A stretch of DNA of 46,400 bases from Oscillospiraceae bacterium (GTDB taxonomy: Bacteria > Bacillota > Clostridia > Oscillospirales > Acutalibacteraceae), in contig SVOQ01000021.1 of assembly GCA_015066345.1 (NCBI GenBank), positions 1-46,400 on the forward strand. The letters run 5' to 3'. Below are positions 34,078 to 43,606 of this stretch, piece by piece; position 1 is the stretch's first letter, and each line of letters begins with the position of its first letter. Position numbers and translations under genes: made by a program. Below the pieces are notes generated by a model that worked only from the letters and a program-made list of their open reading frames with translations, ran no database searches and was not told the DNA's origin.

Positions 34078-35547
34078 ATGTATCTTTGTCCCGAGCCTAA
34101 GAAGGTGGAGTTTAATGGTGGTTATTACCGTTTTGAAGTTGGTACGGAGCCCGTTGTTAATACAGTTATTACACCTTTACTTTCTCAAAAAGAGAGTTAT
34201 CGCATTACAATTGATGAAAATGGTGTTTCAATTGAGGCGGCAGACAAGGCGGGGGTATATTATGCAAACATTACCCTTAAGCAACTTCTTATGAATTACA
34301 GGGGATGCTTACCCTGTTTATACATATATGATGAGCCCGAGTTTTATTATCGCGGATTTATGATTGACTCCTGCCGTCATTTTTTCACTGTTGATGAAAT
34401 CAAAAAGATGGTAAATGCCGCATCACTTTTTAAATTCAATAAATTCCATTTTCATCTTTCGGATGACCAGGGATTCAGAGTTGAAATTGACTCTTACCCC
34501 AATCTTACAACTATCGGCTCTGTAAGACCATCTTCGGATTTCGGCAGGGGCGAAAATGACCCTACCCCGTATGCTCATTATTATACTAAACAAGAACTTA
34601 AGGAAATTGTAGAATATTGTCGCGAAAGATATATTGAGGTAATTCCCGAGTTTGATGTTCCGGGTCACACCACCGCTGTTATTGCATCTTACCCCGAGTT
34701 ATCCTGTACGGGTGAAAAAATCGAGCCCAGAACTACTGCGGGTGTTTTTACCGATATACTTTGCGGTGGTAACCCCGAAACTCTTAAGATGATATACTCG
34801 GTAATTGATGAATTACTTGAGGTTTTCCCCGGTAAATATTTCCACATAGGCGGGGATGAAGCCCCTAAAAATAAATGGAATGTTTGTCCTAAATGTCAGG
34901 CAAAGGTTAAAGAATTAAATCTTAAAAATACTGAGGAGCTTCACGGTTGGCTCGTAAATGAAATTTCCCTCTACCTTAAAAAGAAGGGTAGAAAAACAAT
35001 TTGTTGGAATGAAGCCATAAGGGGCGGAAATATCGAAAAGGATAATGTTACGGTTGCCTGGTGGCTTGATAAAACCAAGGCAAGTGTTGAATGGGCTAAT
35101 GCGGGTAACCCTACCATAGTTGAGAGTTTTACACCCTACTATGCGGATTATCCCTACGGTATGCACTCTTTGAGAAGTGTTTATCTGTACAATCCCCGTA
35201 AAATAAAGGGACTTACATCCCTTGGTGCGGCGTCCGTGGTAGGTATTGAGTCCCCCATCTGGACGGAGTACATAAGAGATTTTGAAACTCTTACTAAAAT
35301 GTGTTTCCCACGTTGGCTCGCGGTAGCCGATACCGCCTGGAATGGCAATGATAACAAGGATTTTGCGAAATTCCTTAAAAATACAGTATTCTTCTGTGAA
35401 ATTTTAAGGGAATACGGCATTACCGCCGCAAGTGAAAAGGAATGGAATATTCTTCCCCATAGCAGGGCATCACAGACAATCCGTTTCTTTAAAAACTCTT
35501 TATCAAAAGATTTCGTGAAGAATTTATTAAAAAAGGACGAGGATTAA
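34078..35547 (+). CDS. Beta-N-acetylhexosaminidase, GH20
   Basis: This 489-residue glycosidase would release terminal beta-linked GlcNAc or GalNAc by substrate-assisted catalysis. It has a short N-terminal alpha/beta domain (1-85), then a TIM barrel with YRGFMIDSCRHF, FHFHLSDDQGFR and the catalytic pair Asp260-Glu261 in HIGGDEAP, and later Trp-rich strands. No signal peptide is seen, so it acts in the cytoplasm, probably on imported oligosaccharides. The start at 34078 has GGGAGG upstream. Its stop overlaps the next gene by one base (TAATG). It is the first of a seven-gene plus-strand series. Confidence 0.93.
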   Translation: MYLCPEPKKVEFNGGYYRFEVGTEPVVNTVITPLLSQKESYRITIDENGVSIEAADKAGVYYANITLKQLLMNYRGCLPCLYIYDEPEFYYRGFMIDSCRHFFTVDEIKKMVNAASLFKFNKFHFHLSDDQGFRVEIDSYPNLTTIGSVRPSSDFGRGENDPTPYAHYYTKQELKEIVEYCRERYIEVIPEFDVPGHTTAVIASYPELSCTGEKIEPRTTAGVFTDILCGGNPETLKMIYSVIDELLEVFPGKYFHIGGDEAPKNKWNVCPKCQAKVKELNLKNTEELHGWLVNEISLYLKKKGRKTICWNEAIRGGNIEKDNVTVAWWLDKTKASVEWANAGNPTIVESFTPYYADYPYGMHSLRSVYLYNPRKIKGLTSLGAASVVGIESPIWTEYIRDFETLTKMCFPRWLAVADTAWNGNDNKDFAKFLKNTVFFCEILREYGITAASEKEWNILPHSRASQTIRFFKNSLSKDFVKNLLKKDED

Positions 35548-36515
35548 TGCTTAAATACTCCGTTATAGGTACATCGTGGATAACCGAATCTTTTATACAG
35601 GGTGCGAGTCTTGTAAAAGACCTTGTTTTAGACGGTGTGTACTCGCGTTCAAAAGAAAAGGGCGAAAATTTTGCTCAAAAAACAGGGGCAAAAAGGGTAT
35701 TTACCGATTTTTCGGAACTTCTTTCATCGGATACGGATTTAGTCTATGTTGCAAGTCCCAATACCTGTCATTATGAGCAATGCAAAGCCCTTATCGAAAA
35801 TAATAAACACGTAATCTGCGAAAAACCTATTACAATTACCCTTGCTCAGTTTAAAGAACTTTCCGCTCTTGCGGATGAAAAAGGTGTAATATATTTTGAA
35901 GCCATTATGTACATGCATTCACCTGCACGTAAGGTTTTAAAGGATGCAGTTAATAATTTGGGTGTTATAAGAAGTGCTACTTTTGATTTTTCTCAACTTT
36001 CGTCCAAATATGCCGCTCTTAAAAGGGGCGAATTACCCAATATTTTTAATCCCGAAATGAAAACGGGCGCTCTTAATGATTTGGGTATTTACTGCGTTTA
36101 TCCCGCGGTGGATTTATTCGGAATGCCACAAAAAATTATACCCGTACAACATTTTCTTCATACGGGGGCTGACGGTTGCGGAAACGCCGCTTTTGTGTAC
36201 GAAGATAAAATTGTAACTGTTGTTTATTCAAAAGTCGGTCAGAGTCGCTCACCCTCACAGATTATGGGTGATGAAGGCACTATAACAATCGGTAGCATTT
36301 CACAAACGGATAATATTTATTTATATAACAACAAAGGCGAAAAAACCGAGCTTGTACCCGATATTGATAAGAAATACCATATGGGTAACGAGGCACAGAG
36401 TGCATATAACTTTATAACAGATTTCCAAAACAATCGGTGTTTTTATAACGAGTGTCGAAAACTCAACGAAAATGTTCTTTGGTGTATGGAAAAAATGAGG
36501 ATAGAAAATGTTTGA
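35547..36515 (+). CDS. Gfo/Idh/MocA-family oxidoreductase
   Basis: This 322-residue protein has an N-terminal NAD(P)-binding domain (VIGTSWITESFIQGA, then YVASPNTCHYEQ and the conserved HVICEKPITI with the catalytic Lys of the EKP motif) and a C-terminal alpha/beta substrate domain. Relatives oxidise or reduce sugars and sugar derivatives; some act on GlcNAc or GalNAc with glycosidase-like redox chemistry. It is translationally coupled to the GH20 gene, so it probably processes amino sugars released by it. The substrate is inferred only from context. Confidence 0.9.
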   Translation: MLKYSVIGTSWITESFIQGASLVKDLVLDGVYSRSKEKGENFAQKTGAKRVFTDFSELLSSDTDLVYVASPNTCHYEQCKALIENNKHVICEKPITITLAQFKELSALADEKGVIYFEAIMYMHSPARKVLKDAVNNLGVIRSATFDFSQLSSKYAALKRGELPNIFNPEMKTGALNDLGIYCVYPAVDLFGMPQKIIPVQHFLHTGADGCGNAAFVYEDKIVTVVYSKVGQSRSPSQIMGDEGTITIGSISQTDNIYLYNNKGEKTELVPDIDKKYHMGNEAQSAYNFITDFQNNRCFYNECRKLNENVLWCMEKMRIENV

Positions 36516-37167
36516 AAAAGAACTTAAAGAATTCTTGCTTTCTCAAGGAGTAAGTGATGTGGGTTTTTCCTGTATTGATAACTCCGATACAGGGGAGCTT
36601 AAATATGCGGTAAGTCTGGTTGTAAGACTTTCCGACGCGATAATCGACGAAATCGACGGTGCACCTACACCTACATATTTTAATCATTACAGGTCGGTTA
36701 ATGCTTTTATTGACAGAATGTTACTTGAAGTGGGCTTGTTTTTACAGAGAAAAGGTTATAATTACATAACCGTTGCCGCATCCCAGAGTATGCCCGGCAC
36801 ACCTTTTAACGGCAGATATTCCCACAAAGAGGCGGCACGAAAAGCGGGACTCGGTGGTATTGGTAAAAACTCCCTGTTTATTCATAAAAAATACGGCACA
36901 AGGGTGCGTTTAGGCACGATTTTTACTGACTGTCCCTTGGAGGGTGACGGTGAATTTACCGAAAAACTTTGTACCGATTGCGACAGATGTGTAAAGGCTT
37001 GTCCATCGGGAGCAATTCTTGGCAAACCATACGAAACAGGAATTGAAAGAGAAGAAATTTTCAGTCCTGCGGTTTGCAGTGAATATATGAAAAAGCAATT
37101 CCAACATATCGGCAGAGGTGCAGTCTGCGGGATATGTATTAAAGTTTGTCCCTATTCCAAAATCTAA
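36508..37167 (+). CDS. QueG-like 4Fe-4S double-cluster protein
   Basis: This 219-residue protein has a C-terminal pair of 4Fe-4S motifs, CTDCDRCVKACPSGAI and CGICIKVCPYSKI, with GLGGIGKNSLF upstream, a layout found in epoxyqueuosine reductase QueG and related short proteins. The HEAT-repeat tail of full QueG is missing, so it is a shorter relative of unknown exact role rather than a proven queuosine enzyme. It overlaps the previous gene by 8 bp. Confidence 0.8.
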   Translation: MFEKELKEFLLSQGVSDVGFSCIDNSDTGELKYAVSLVVRLSDAIIDEIDGAPTPTYFNHYRSVNAFIDRMLLEVGLFLQRKGYNYITVAASQSMPGTPFNGRYSHKEAARKAGLGGIGKNSLFIHKKYGTRVRLGTIFTDCPLEGDGEFTEKLCTDCDRCVKACPSGAILGKPYETGIEREEIFSPAVCSEYMKKQFQHIGRGAVCGICIKVCPYSKI

Positions 37168-37183
37168 ATAACGGGGTGAAATA

Positions 37184-37879
37184 ATGGCAAAGATTCTTAT
37201 TGCGGATGACGAAGAACTTATAAGAAAATTAATAAGCGATTGTCTGACGAAAAACGGGCATACAGTTCTTGAGGCTCAGGATGGCGAGGAAGCCATAAAG
37301 ATTTTTGAGTCCGAGGAAGATGTTGACCTTGCAATGCTTGATATAATGATGCCCGAGCTGGACGGATGGCAGGTATGCCGTAAAATACGTGAAACAAGCG
37401 GTATTCCCGTTATGCTCGTTTCGGCACGTTCGCAGGATTTTGACCAGATAATGGGTTTTGAAAGCGGTGCGGATGATTATGTAACAAAGCCATTTTCATT
37501 GGCGGTTTTATCACGAAGGGTTGAATCCTTGTTACAACGTGGTGCGGTGCAAATACCTAAAAAAGATTTTGTTGATGATGAAGATATCGAAATCGAAAAT
37601 CTTTTACTTAAAAAGAATGCTCACGAAGTTTATATTGACGGTGAAATTATTGAGTTGACTCTCAAGGAATTCAAAATTTTATATAAACTTTGTAAATCCC
37701 CCGGTCGAGTGTATTCCCGCAATAAATTACTTGATGAAATATGGGGTATAGATTACGACGGGGATATCAGAACTGTTGACTCTCACGTTGCCAGACTTCG
37801 TACAAAATTAGGCGAATGGGGCAATAAAAATATAATTACGGTCTACGGAACAGGATATAAATTAAAAAAATATAACTGA
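37184..37879 (+). CDS. OmpR/PhoB-family response regulator
   Basis: This 231-residue regulator has a receiver domain (phosphoacceptor Asp53 in MLDIMMPELDG, acidic pair at 8-9, Lys102 in VTKPF) and a winged-helix DNA-binding domain (about 130-230, ending VYGTGYKLKKYN). It is paired with the histidine kinase 16 bp downstream. Its targets are not visible; the glycosidase operon in which it sits is one possibility. Confidence 0.96.
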   Translation: MAKILIADDEELIRKLISDCLTKNGHTVLEAQDGEEAIKIFESEEDVDLAMLDIMMPELDGWQVCRKIRETSGIPVMLVSARSQDFDQIMGFESGADDYVTKPFSLAVLSRRVESLLQRGAVQIPKKDFVDDEDIEIENLLLKKNAHEVYIDGEIIELTLKEFKILYKLCKSPGRVYSRNKLLDEIWGIDYDGDIRTVDSHVARLRTKLGEWGNKNIITVYGTGYKLKKYN

Positions 37880-37895
37880 GAAAGGCAGGGAGTAT

Positions 37896-39323
37896 ATGAA
37901 ACGACGTAAAATCGGTATAAGACTGCGATTTTTCCTTGAAGTCGGAGCAATAATGGCGGTTTGTTTAATAGGTATTTCCGTTGTAAACTCCCAACTTCTT
38001 GAATCCGTATATATCTGGAATATTGAGCGGGATTTACGCTCCATGGCTCAACAGGCGGAACAGGCAGGTAATAATTACTTTTTACTTCTTTCCGAGTTCG
38101 AGAGGGAGGAAGGGGTAAGTATTGACCTTTATGACCCTGTTGACAACTTCCTTTACGAAGGTAGCGGTTCCTTCGTTTCGGGTAATAAACTTAATATTAT
38201 CAGTCGAAAAGAGAATGATGACGGCAGTTATTTCAATGTAGTAAGTGCCGAGGGTAGTTCAACTCAGTATATTCTGTATGGTAAAACATTTGATAACGGT
38301 TATCATATAGAAATCACCACTCAGAAAGACCCTATACAGGAAAACGCAACTCTTGCTACAAGGGTTACTACCACGATTACGGTTATAACTCTTTTGTTGG
38401 CTCTGGTATTTATTTTTGACTATTCGAGGCGTTTCACCAAACCCCTTATTCAGATGAATGAGGTTATGGAGAAAATAGCAAACCTTGATTTTTCGGCTAA
38501 AACCAAAATTGACCGTAAAGATGAAATCGGTACACTTGCTAAGAATATCAATAAAGTTTCTTCCTCTTTGGATAATGCTCTTTCCGAATTAAGGAAAAAG
38601 AATGCCAAACTTCAGGAAGATATTGAAAAAGAACGTCAACTTGAAAGAATGCGTAGGGAATTCGTATCGTCCGCATCCCACGAGCTTAAAACCCCAATAG
38701 CCATTATCAGGGGATATGCAGAGGGACTTAAGATGAATCTTGATGAAGATGACAAGACGGCTTCGGAATACTGCGATATTATAATGGGCGAATCCGATAA
38801 GATGAATGACCTTGTTATTAATATGCTTGAGCAGTCACTCTATTCTTCAGGAAGTAAGATGCCCGGAAAAGCGGAATTTGATGTTAATACTTATATAAAG
38901 GATTTCCTTAAGGGTATGACACCTATTTTTGAAGAGAAAGGCATAACCCTTATATACGACGAAGTTAATTTTACCGCTTTTGCCGACAGAAATCAGATGT
39001 CAACGGTGCTTTCGAATATTGTTCTTAATGCGTGTAGTCACGCCAAAGATGAAAAAATTATAAAAATTACTACAGAAAAAATTCACAATTACATTAAGAT
39101 AAATGTATTTAATACAGGAAGCAAAATAGACGATAAAGATAAAGACGGTATTTTCACATCTTTTTATCGTGCGGATAAAGCCCACTCCCGTAAGGAAGGT
39201 CGTTTCGGTTTAGGTCTTTCAATTGTTAAATCCATTGTGGATAATCACGGTTGTGAATGCGGTTTTGAAAACAAGGAAAACGGCGTAGAATTCTGGTTTA
39301 CTATGGAATTGAAAGGAACTTGA
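37896..39323 (+). CDS. Sensor histidine kinase with HAMP domain
   Basis: This 475-residue kinase has a membrane helix near residues 12-30, an extracytoplasmic sensor part of about 120 residues, a second helix (158-175), a HAMP domain (about 177-230), a dimerisation domain with the phospho-accepting His262 in SSASHELKTPIAI, and an ATPase domain with the N-box NIVLNACSHA and G-box GRFGLGLSIVKS. It phosphorylates the upstream regulator. The signal is unknown. Confidence 0.96.
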   Translation: MKRRKIGIRLRFFLEVGAIMAVCLIGISVVNSQLLESVYIWNIERDLRSMAQQAEQAGNNYFLLLSEFEREEGVSIDLYDPVDNFLYEGSGSFVSGNKLNIISRKENDDGSYFNVVSAEGSSTQYILYGKTFDNGYHIEITTQKDPIQENATLATRVTTTITVITLLLALVFIFDYSRRFTKPLIQMNEVMEKIANLDFSAKTKIDRKDEIGTLAKNINKVSSSLDNALSELRKKNAKLQEDIEKERQLERMRREFVSSASHELKTPIAIIRGYAEGLKMNLDEDDKTASEYCDIIMGESDKMNDLVINMLEQSLYSSGSKMPGKAEFDVNTYIKDFLKGMTPIFEEKGITLIYDEVNFTAFADRNQMSTVLSNIVLNACSHAKDEKIIKITTEKIHNYIKINVFNTGSKIDDKDKDGIFTSFYRADKAHSRKEGRFGLGLSIVKSIVDNHGCECGFENKENGVEFWFTMELKGT

Positions 39324-39324
39324 A

Positions 39325-40440
39325 ATGAATATAAATTTTGTAATACCTTGCCTTTTGGGTGTTGAGGGAATAATTGCCGACGAGCTCAGATTTTTGGGTG
39401 CTGAGAATGTAAATGCACAAAACGGCAGAGTGCTTTTTTCGGGTGACGAAAATATGTTGGCAAGAGTCAATATCTGTTCCCATTTTGCTGAACGTGTGCA
39501 GATACATATTGGCTCATTTACCGCTAAAACATTTGAAGAGCTTTTTCAGGGCGTAAAAAATCTTCCTTGGGAAGAGTGGATTGGTAAGGACGACGCATTC
39601 CCTGTAAAGGGTTACTCTCTTAAATCAACTCTTTTCAGCGTAAGCGACTGTCAGGCTATTATTAAAAAAGCCGTAGTAGAAAGGCTTAAATCAAAATACG
39701 GCATTTCATGGTTTAACGAAACGGGCCCCGTTCATCAGATTCAGTTTGCTCTTATGAATGACGAGGCAACACTTCTTATTGATACTACCGGTGCGGGACT
39801 CCATAAACGTGGATACAGACTTTCGCAGAATGGTGCTCCTATTAAGGAAACCCTTGCGGCATCTATATGTGCCCTTGCGAAGCTCCGTCATTACCACACT
39901 CTTTATGACCCTATGTGCGGTAGCGGTACATTACTTATTGAGGGTGCGTTATATGCCCACAATATTGCTCCCGGTCTTAATCGTAACTTTGCCGCCGAGC
40001 GTTTTGATGTGTTACCTAAGAATATCTGGAAAGAAGAACGTGAGAGAGCAATAAGCCTTGAAAAGGTTGATACTGATTTTGTAGGCTATGGCTCGGATAT
40101 TGATGAACAGGCAATAAAAATTGCTATGGAAAATGCTTCAAGACTTCCCATAGGCAAAAAACTTCATTTCGAAAAACGCGATATTAAAGACTTCAGAAAA
40201 TATAGCGAAAGAGGTACAGTTATCTGCAACCCGCCCTACGGTGAAAGACTTCTTGATTTACAGGAGGCGGAAAACCTCTACCGTCAGATGGGCAAGGTTT
40301 TTGACAGACAACACGGATGGAGTTATTACGTAATCACTCCCGACGAGGAATTCGAAAACTGCTTCGGCAGAAAGGCAGACAAGAGCAGAAAGCTTTATAA
40401 CGGTATGATTAAATGCCGACTTTATATGTATTTTAAATAA
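39325..40440 (+). CDS. THUMP-domain rRNA methyltransferase (RlmL/YpsC-like)
   Basis: This 371-residue protein has an N-terminal THUMP RNA-binding domain (about 45-160) and a C-terminal Rossmann-like methyltransferase domain with DPMCGSGTLLIEGAL and the N6/N2-type motif NPPYGERL (about 300). It likely methylates 23S rRNA guanosine, as RlmL and YpsC do. It starts one base after the kinase stop, so it is co-transcribed, though it is not obviously related to the sugar genes. Confidence 0.93.
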   Translation: MNINFVIPCLLGVEGIIADELRFLGAENVNAQNGRVLFSGDENMLARVNICSHFAERVQIHIGSFTAKTFEELFQGVKNLPWEEWIGKDDAFPVKGYSLKSTLFSVSDCQAIIKKAVVERLKSKYGISWFNETGPVHQIQFALMNDEATLLIDTTGAGLHKRGYRLSQNGAPIKETLAASICALAKLRHYHTLYDPMCGSGTLLIEGALYAHNIAPGLNRNFAAERFDVLPKNIWKEERERAISLEKVDTDFVGYGSDIDEQAIKIAMENASRLPIGKKLHFEKRDIKDFRKYSERGTVICNPPYGERLLDLQEAENLYRQMGKVFDRQHGWSYYVITPDEEFENCFGRKADKSRKLYNGMIKCRLYMYFK

Positions 40441-40459
40441 TACAAATCGGAGGATTCAG

Positions 40460-41395
40460 ATGAAACATCTTTTTATTATCAATCCTAAAAGCGGTAAGGG
40501 TATTTCTTACGAGCGTTGTACTGAAACTATAACTGAAACTATGACCGAAATGGGTATAGAAAATTATGAAATTCACGTGACCGAAGGTCCTCGTGACGGT
40601 TATGAGTACGCAAAAAAAGAAGTGGAAAAAGGCGAACATATCCGTGTGTATGCCTGTGGCGGTGACGGTACTCTTTACGAGGTTGTTAACGCTTGTGCTT
40701 GTAAAGAAAATGCGGAAGTTGCGGCTTTCCCCTTGGGTAGCGGTAATGACTTTATCCGTATTTTCGGTGATAAAAAAGATTTAAGAAATGTCAAAGACCA
40801 CGTAAACGGCACCGTTATGGATTTTGACATTATTAAATGTGGCGACGAGTACGCTATAAATCAGTGCTCAATGGGTCTCGACGCAGAGGTTTGTGCCAAA
40901 CAGGCGTACTTTAAAAAATTCCCCTTCCTTTCGGGTGAAATGGCATATACTGTTTCTTTGCTTTATTGCTTTATCGGTAAAATGAAAAGCACCTTTACAA
41001 TTACCATTGATGACGAGGAGCCATTTACTCAGAATGTTCTTTTCTGCGTTGGTGCAAACTCCCGTTGGTACGGTGGCGGGTATATGGCAGCACCCAAAGC
41101 ACTTACTTATGATGGACTTCTTGACTTTGTAATTGTTGAAAAAAGAGGTATAAGACTTAAACTTCTTCCTCTTATCAGTAAATACAAACGAGGGGAGCAC
41201 CTTGATTGGGATATCACCACATTCAAGAGGGGCAAAAAGATTAATATTAAAAGTGAAAAACCCGCCGCAGTTAATGTTGACGGCGAGTGTCAGTACGTAA
41301 CTGAAAGTACATTTGAAATTATCGAAAAGGGTATTAAATTTGTAGTTCCCGCTTGTTCTGATTTTATGGAGAGAGTAAGAAACAATAATGTATAA
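40460..41395 (+). CDS. Diacylglycerol kinase-family lipid kinase
   Basis: This 311-residue protein has IINPKSGKG at the start, the GGDGTLYEVVNA nucleotide loop (about 70-81) and FPLGSGNDFIRIFG, all typical of the DagK/YegS family. Such enzymes phosphorylate diacylglycerol or related lipids and recycle membrane lipids after lipoteichoic-acid or glycolipid synthesis. A GGAGG site precedes the ATG. It is the last gene before a bidirectional terminator. Confidence 0.93.
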   Translation: MKHLFIINPKSGKGISYERCTETITETMTEMGIENYEIHVTEGPRDGYEYAKKEVEKGEHIRVYACGGDGTLYEVVNACACKENAEVAAFPLGSGNDFIRIFGDKKDLRNVKDHVNGTVMDFDIIKCGDEYAINQCSMGLDAEVCAKQAYFKKFPFLSGEMAYTVSLLYCFIGKMKSTFTITIDDEEPFTQNVLFCVGANSRWYGGGYMAAPKALTYDGLLDFVIVEKRGIRLKLLPLISKYKRGEHLDWDITTFKRGKKINIKSEKPAAVNVDGECQYVTESTFEIIEKGIKFVVPACSDFMERVRNNNV

Positions 41396-41399
41396 ATGA

Positions 41400-41446
41400 A
41401 AAATGTGTTTTAAACCGATTGGTTTAAAACACATTTTATTTTTTAG
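41400..41446. terminator. Bidirectional terminator between the lipid kinase and oadB
   Basis: A 17-bp perfect stem, AAAATGTGTTTTAAACC with its complement, encloses a GATT loop, with T-rich sequence after it on the plus strand and before it on the minus strand. It lies in the gap between convergent genes. Confidence 0.9.
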
Positions 41447-42639
41447 AATATTCCGTTTTCACCGAAGGTTGCGAGTAAGAAGCCTGCGGCAACCGCAGAG
41501 CCGATAACACCCGCAACGTTGGGACCCATAGCGTGCATAAGAAGGAAGTTAGTGGGATTGTATTTTCTGCCTTCATTTTGTGCAACACGCGCAGCCATAG
41601 GAACGGCGGAAACACCCGCAGCACCTATAAGGGGATTGATTTTTCCCTTAGTGACAACATAGAGAAATTTGCCTAAAAGTACACCGCCAACAGTGGATAA
41701 ACAGAAAGCCGCAAGACCAAGACCTATTATAAGGAGAGTTTTGAGCTGCAGGAAATCCTGACCGTTTGCAGTAGCACCAACGGAAACACCCAGAAGAATT
41801 GTAACGATATTCATAAGGGCATTCTGCGCTGTGTCACTGAGTCTTTCTACAACACCGCATTCGCGGAAGAGGTTACCCAACATCAACATACCTAAAAGGG
41901 GAGCAACTGAAGGGAGAAGAAATGCACATACAATAAGAACGGCAACAGGGAAAATGATTTTCTCTGTTTTTGATACCTTTCGTAACTGTTTCATTTCAAC
42001 CTTACGTTCTTTTTCCGTTGTCAGAAGCTTCATAATAGGGGGCTGAATAATGGGAATAAGAGCCATATACGAATACGCCGCCAGGGCAATGGGGGCAAGT
42101 AGTTTAGGAGCTAATTCAGATGTAAGGAATATAGCTGTCGGACCGTCTGCGCCACCGATAATTGCAATAGAAGCAGCTTCAGCAGGTTCAAAACCGAAAG
42201 TAACAGCAAGAAGGAATGCAGCATAAACACCGAGCTGAGCAGCTGCACCTAAAAGAAGGCTGACAGGATTTGAAAGAAGAGGACCAAAGTCCGTCATAGC
42301 ACCTACGCCGAGGAAGATAAGACAGGGGAAAAGTCCTGACTTAACGCCTACATAGATTATGCGTAGAACGCCGGAATCATACCAGTGTGCATCTGCAACG
42401 GCTTGTGCTTCAATAGCACCTAACTCACCACCCGTTGTATCCAACATAAGGTCGGCACCGGGAAGGTTAGCAAGAATTATGCCGAAAGCGATGGGAACAA
42501 GTAACAAGGGTTCAAATTTAAACTTTATTGCAAGAACGAGGAAAACGACGGCTACGCCTATCATCACAAGGTTTTCCCATTCAAGAAGATAGAACCCCGA
42601 ATCTTTCCAGAGGGTTAATAAAATTGCACTTATATCCAT
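41443..42639 (-). CDS. Na+-translocating decarboxylase beta subunit
   Basis: This 398-residue membrane protein has about ten to eleven helices. It couples decarboxylation of the carboxybiotin carrier to Na+ export. The [17 protein letters not shown] segment (about 164-180) holds the Asp and Gly residues of the sodium site typical of OadB, GcdB and MmdB. The RBS is weaker than in its neighbours. It is the last gene of the four-gene operon. Confidence 0.95.
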   Translation of the reverse strand: MDISAILLTLWKDSGFYLLEWENLVMIGVAVVFLVLAIKFKFEPLLLVPIAFGIILANLPGADLMLDTTGGELGAIEAQAVADAHWYDSGVLRIIYVGVKSGLFPCLIFLGVGAMTDFGPLLSNPVSLLLGAAAQLGVYAAFLLAVTFGFEPAEAASIAIIGGADGPTAIFLTSELAPKLLAPIALAAYSYMALIPIIQPPIMKLLTTEKERKVEMKQLRKVSKTEKIIFPVAVLIVCAFLLPSVAPLLGMLMLGNLFRECGVVERLSDTAQNALMNIVTILLGVSVGATANGQDFLQLKTLLIIGLGLAAFCLSTVGGVLLGKFLYVVTKGKINPLIGAAGVSAVPMAARVAQNEGRKYNPTNFLLMHAMGPNVAGVIGSAVAAGFLLATFGENGIF

Positions 42640-42655
42640 TATTAATTACCTATAA

Positions 42656-43072
42656 TTATATAACCGCAAGAACATCATCAGTATTAACGGATGAGCCCTT
42701 GGGAGCGTTAATTGATTTAACTGTACCGTCACAGGGAGCAACGATATCGTTTTCCATTTTCATAGCCTCGAGAACGAAAACAACGTCACCTGCTTTAACA
42801 GCCTCGCCTACGTTCTTCTTAACTGCAAGAACTGTGCCGGGCATGGGAGCCTTAATCTGAGTACCGTCAGCAACTGCGGCGGGTGCAGCAGGAGCAGCGG
42901 GAGCTGCCTCGGGAGCAGGAGCGGCAACAGGTGCAGCAACGGGGGCTGCAACGGGGGCTGCAACAGGAGCGGCAGTCATTACGGGTACCTGTGAAATGCC
43001 TGTAACAATAGCATCTGTTTCTGTAACGTCAACTTCGTAAATTTTTCCGTTTAATGTAACATTGTATTTCAT
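42656..43072 (-). CDS. Biotin carboxyl carrier protein
   Basis: This 138-residue protein has an N-terminal 30-residue part, an Ala/Pro-rich flexible linker (34-66) and a C-terminal biotinyl domain with the biotin Lys105 in LEAMKMEND. It carries the carboxyl group between the alpha subunit and the membrane beta subunit. In this operon the carrier is a separate gene, while in enteric OadA it is fused. The linker DNA contains short tandem repeats, so linker length may vary. An AGGAGG-like site precedes the ATG. Confidence 0.95.
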   Translation of the reverse strand: MKYNVTLNGKIYEVDVTETDAIVTGISQVPVMTAAPVAAPVAAPVAAPVAAPAPEAAPAAPAAPAAVADGTQIKAPMPGTVLAVKKNVGEAVKAGDVVFVLEAMKMENDIVAPCDGTVKSINAPKGSSVNTDDVLAVI

Positions 43073-43075
43073 ATA

Positions 43076-43594
43076 TTATTCCTCCACTAATTTGATTGAA
43101 TTGAAACAAAGGTTTTCAAGGGGGATGCCGGTTTTGTCGGCAACGATAGCCATAATTGCGGCGGCATCCTGCTCGCTTATGTTTTCAAGAACAGGGTCCT
43201 GATTAAGACGTGTAATAGAATTGAAAGAAAGTCTTTCAAGACCGATACCGGTTTTATAAGATGTGATAGCCATAATAACAGCGGCGTCCTGTTCGGAAAC
43301 ACCGTCAAGAACTACGTATCCGGGTATATGGGGCACAAGGGGTTCCTCTGCTTCTTCTGTAACCTCGTTTTCAACAGCAGGAACAGCAACAGGTGCAACT
43401 GATGAGTTTTCTACGGCAGACGGTTCACCACCGACTTTCTTAGTAGCCTTTGAGCCTTTTGAAATAATGCCGGAAAGGATTTTAACAAATATAGCTAATA
43501 CAGCGAGCACAGAAAGGACTATAAGAAAGCCTAAACCGGAAACTTTTGAAGCATCAAAAAAGGTGAATTCCTCTGTTAAAGGAAGAAATGTCAT
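43076..43594 (-). CDS. Decarboxylase gamma-like subunit with a duplicated C-terminal motif
   Basis: This 172-residue protein has one membrane helix (about 20-43) and a Pro/Val/Glu-rich linker, as in OadG. It then has two copies of a 32-residue motif (96-127 and 136-167) with 22 identical positions: SEQDAA-IMAI, KTGI, LE and FNSI. The motif resembles the EEEIAAI segment at the C-terminus of gamma subunits but is duplicated and longer. It would anchor the complex and stabilise alpha-beta contact. A perfect AAGGAGG precedes the ATG. Confidence 0.8.
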   Translation of the reverse strand: MTFLPLTEEFTFFDASKVSGLGFLIVLSVLAVLAIFVKILSGIISKGSKATKKVGGEPSAVENSSVAPVAVPAVENEVTEEAEEPLVPHIPGYVVLDGVSEQDAAVIMAITSYKTGIGLERLSFNSITRLNQDPVLENISEQDAAAIMAIVADKTGIPLENLCFNSIKLVEE

Positions 43595-43606
43595 ATATAT
43601 TCCTCC

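Noticed and set aside
40868-41434. Minus-strand 188-codon frame opposite the lipid kinase
   Set aside because: It is antisense to a clear DagK-family gene, covers its terminator, and has no RBS or known features.
42920-42980. CRISPR-like short repeats
   Set aside because: The repeats are in frame, code for the Ala/Pro linker of the biotin carrier, and have no spacers.
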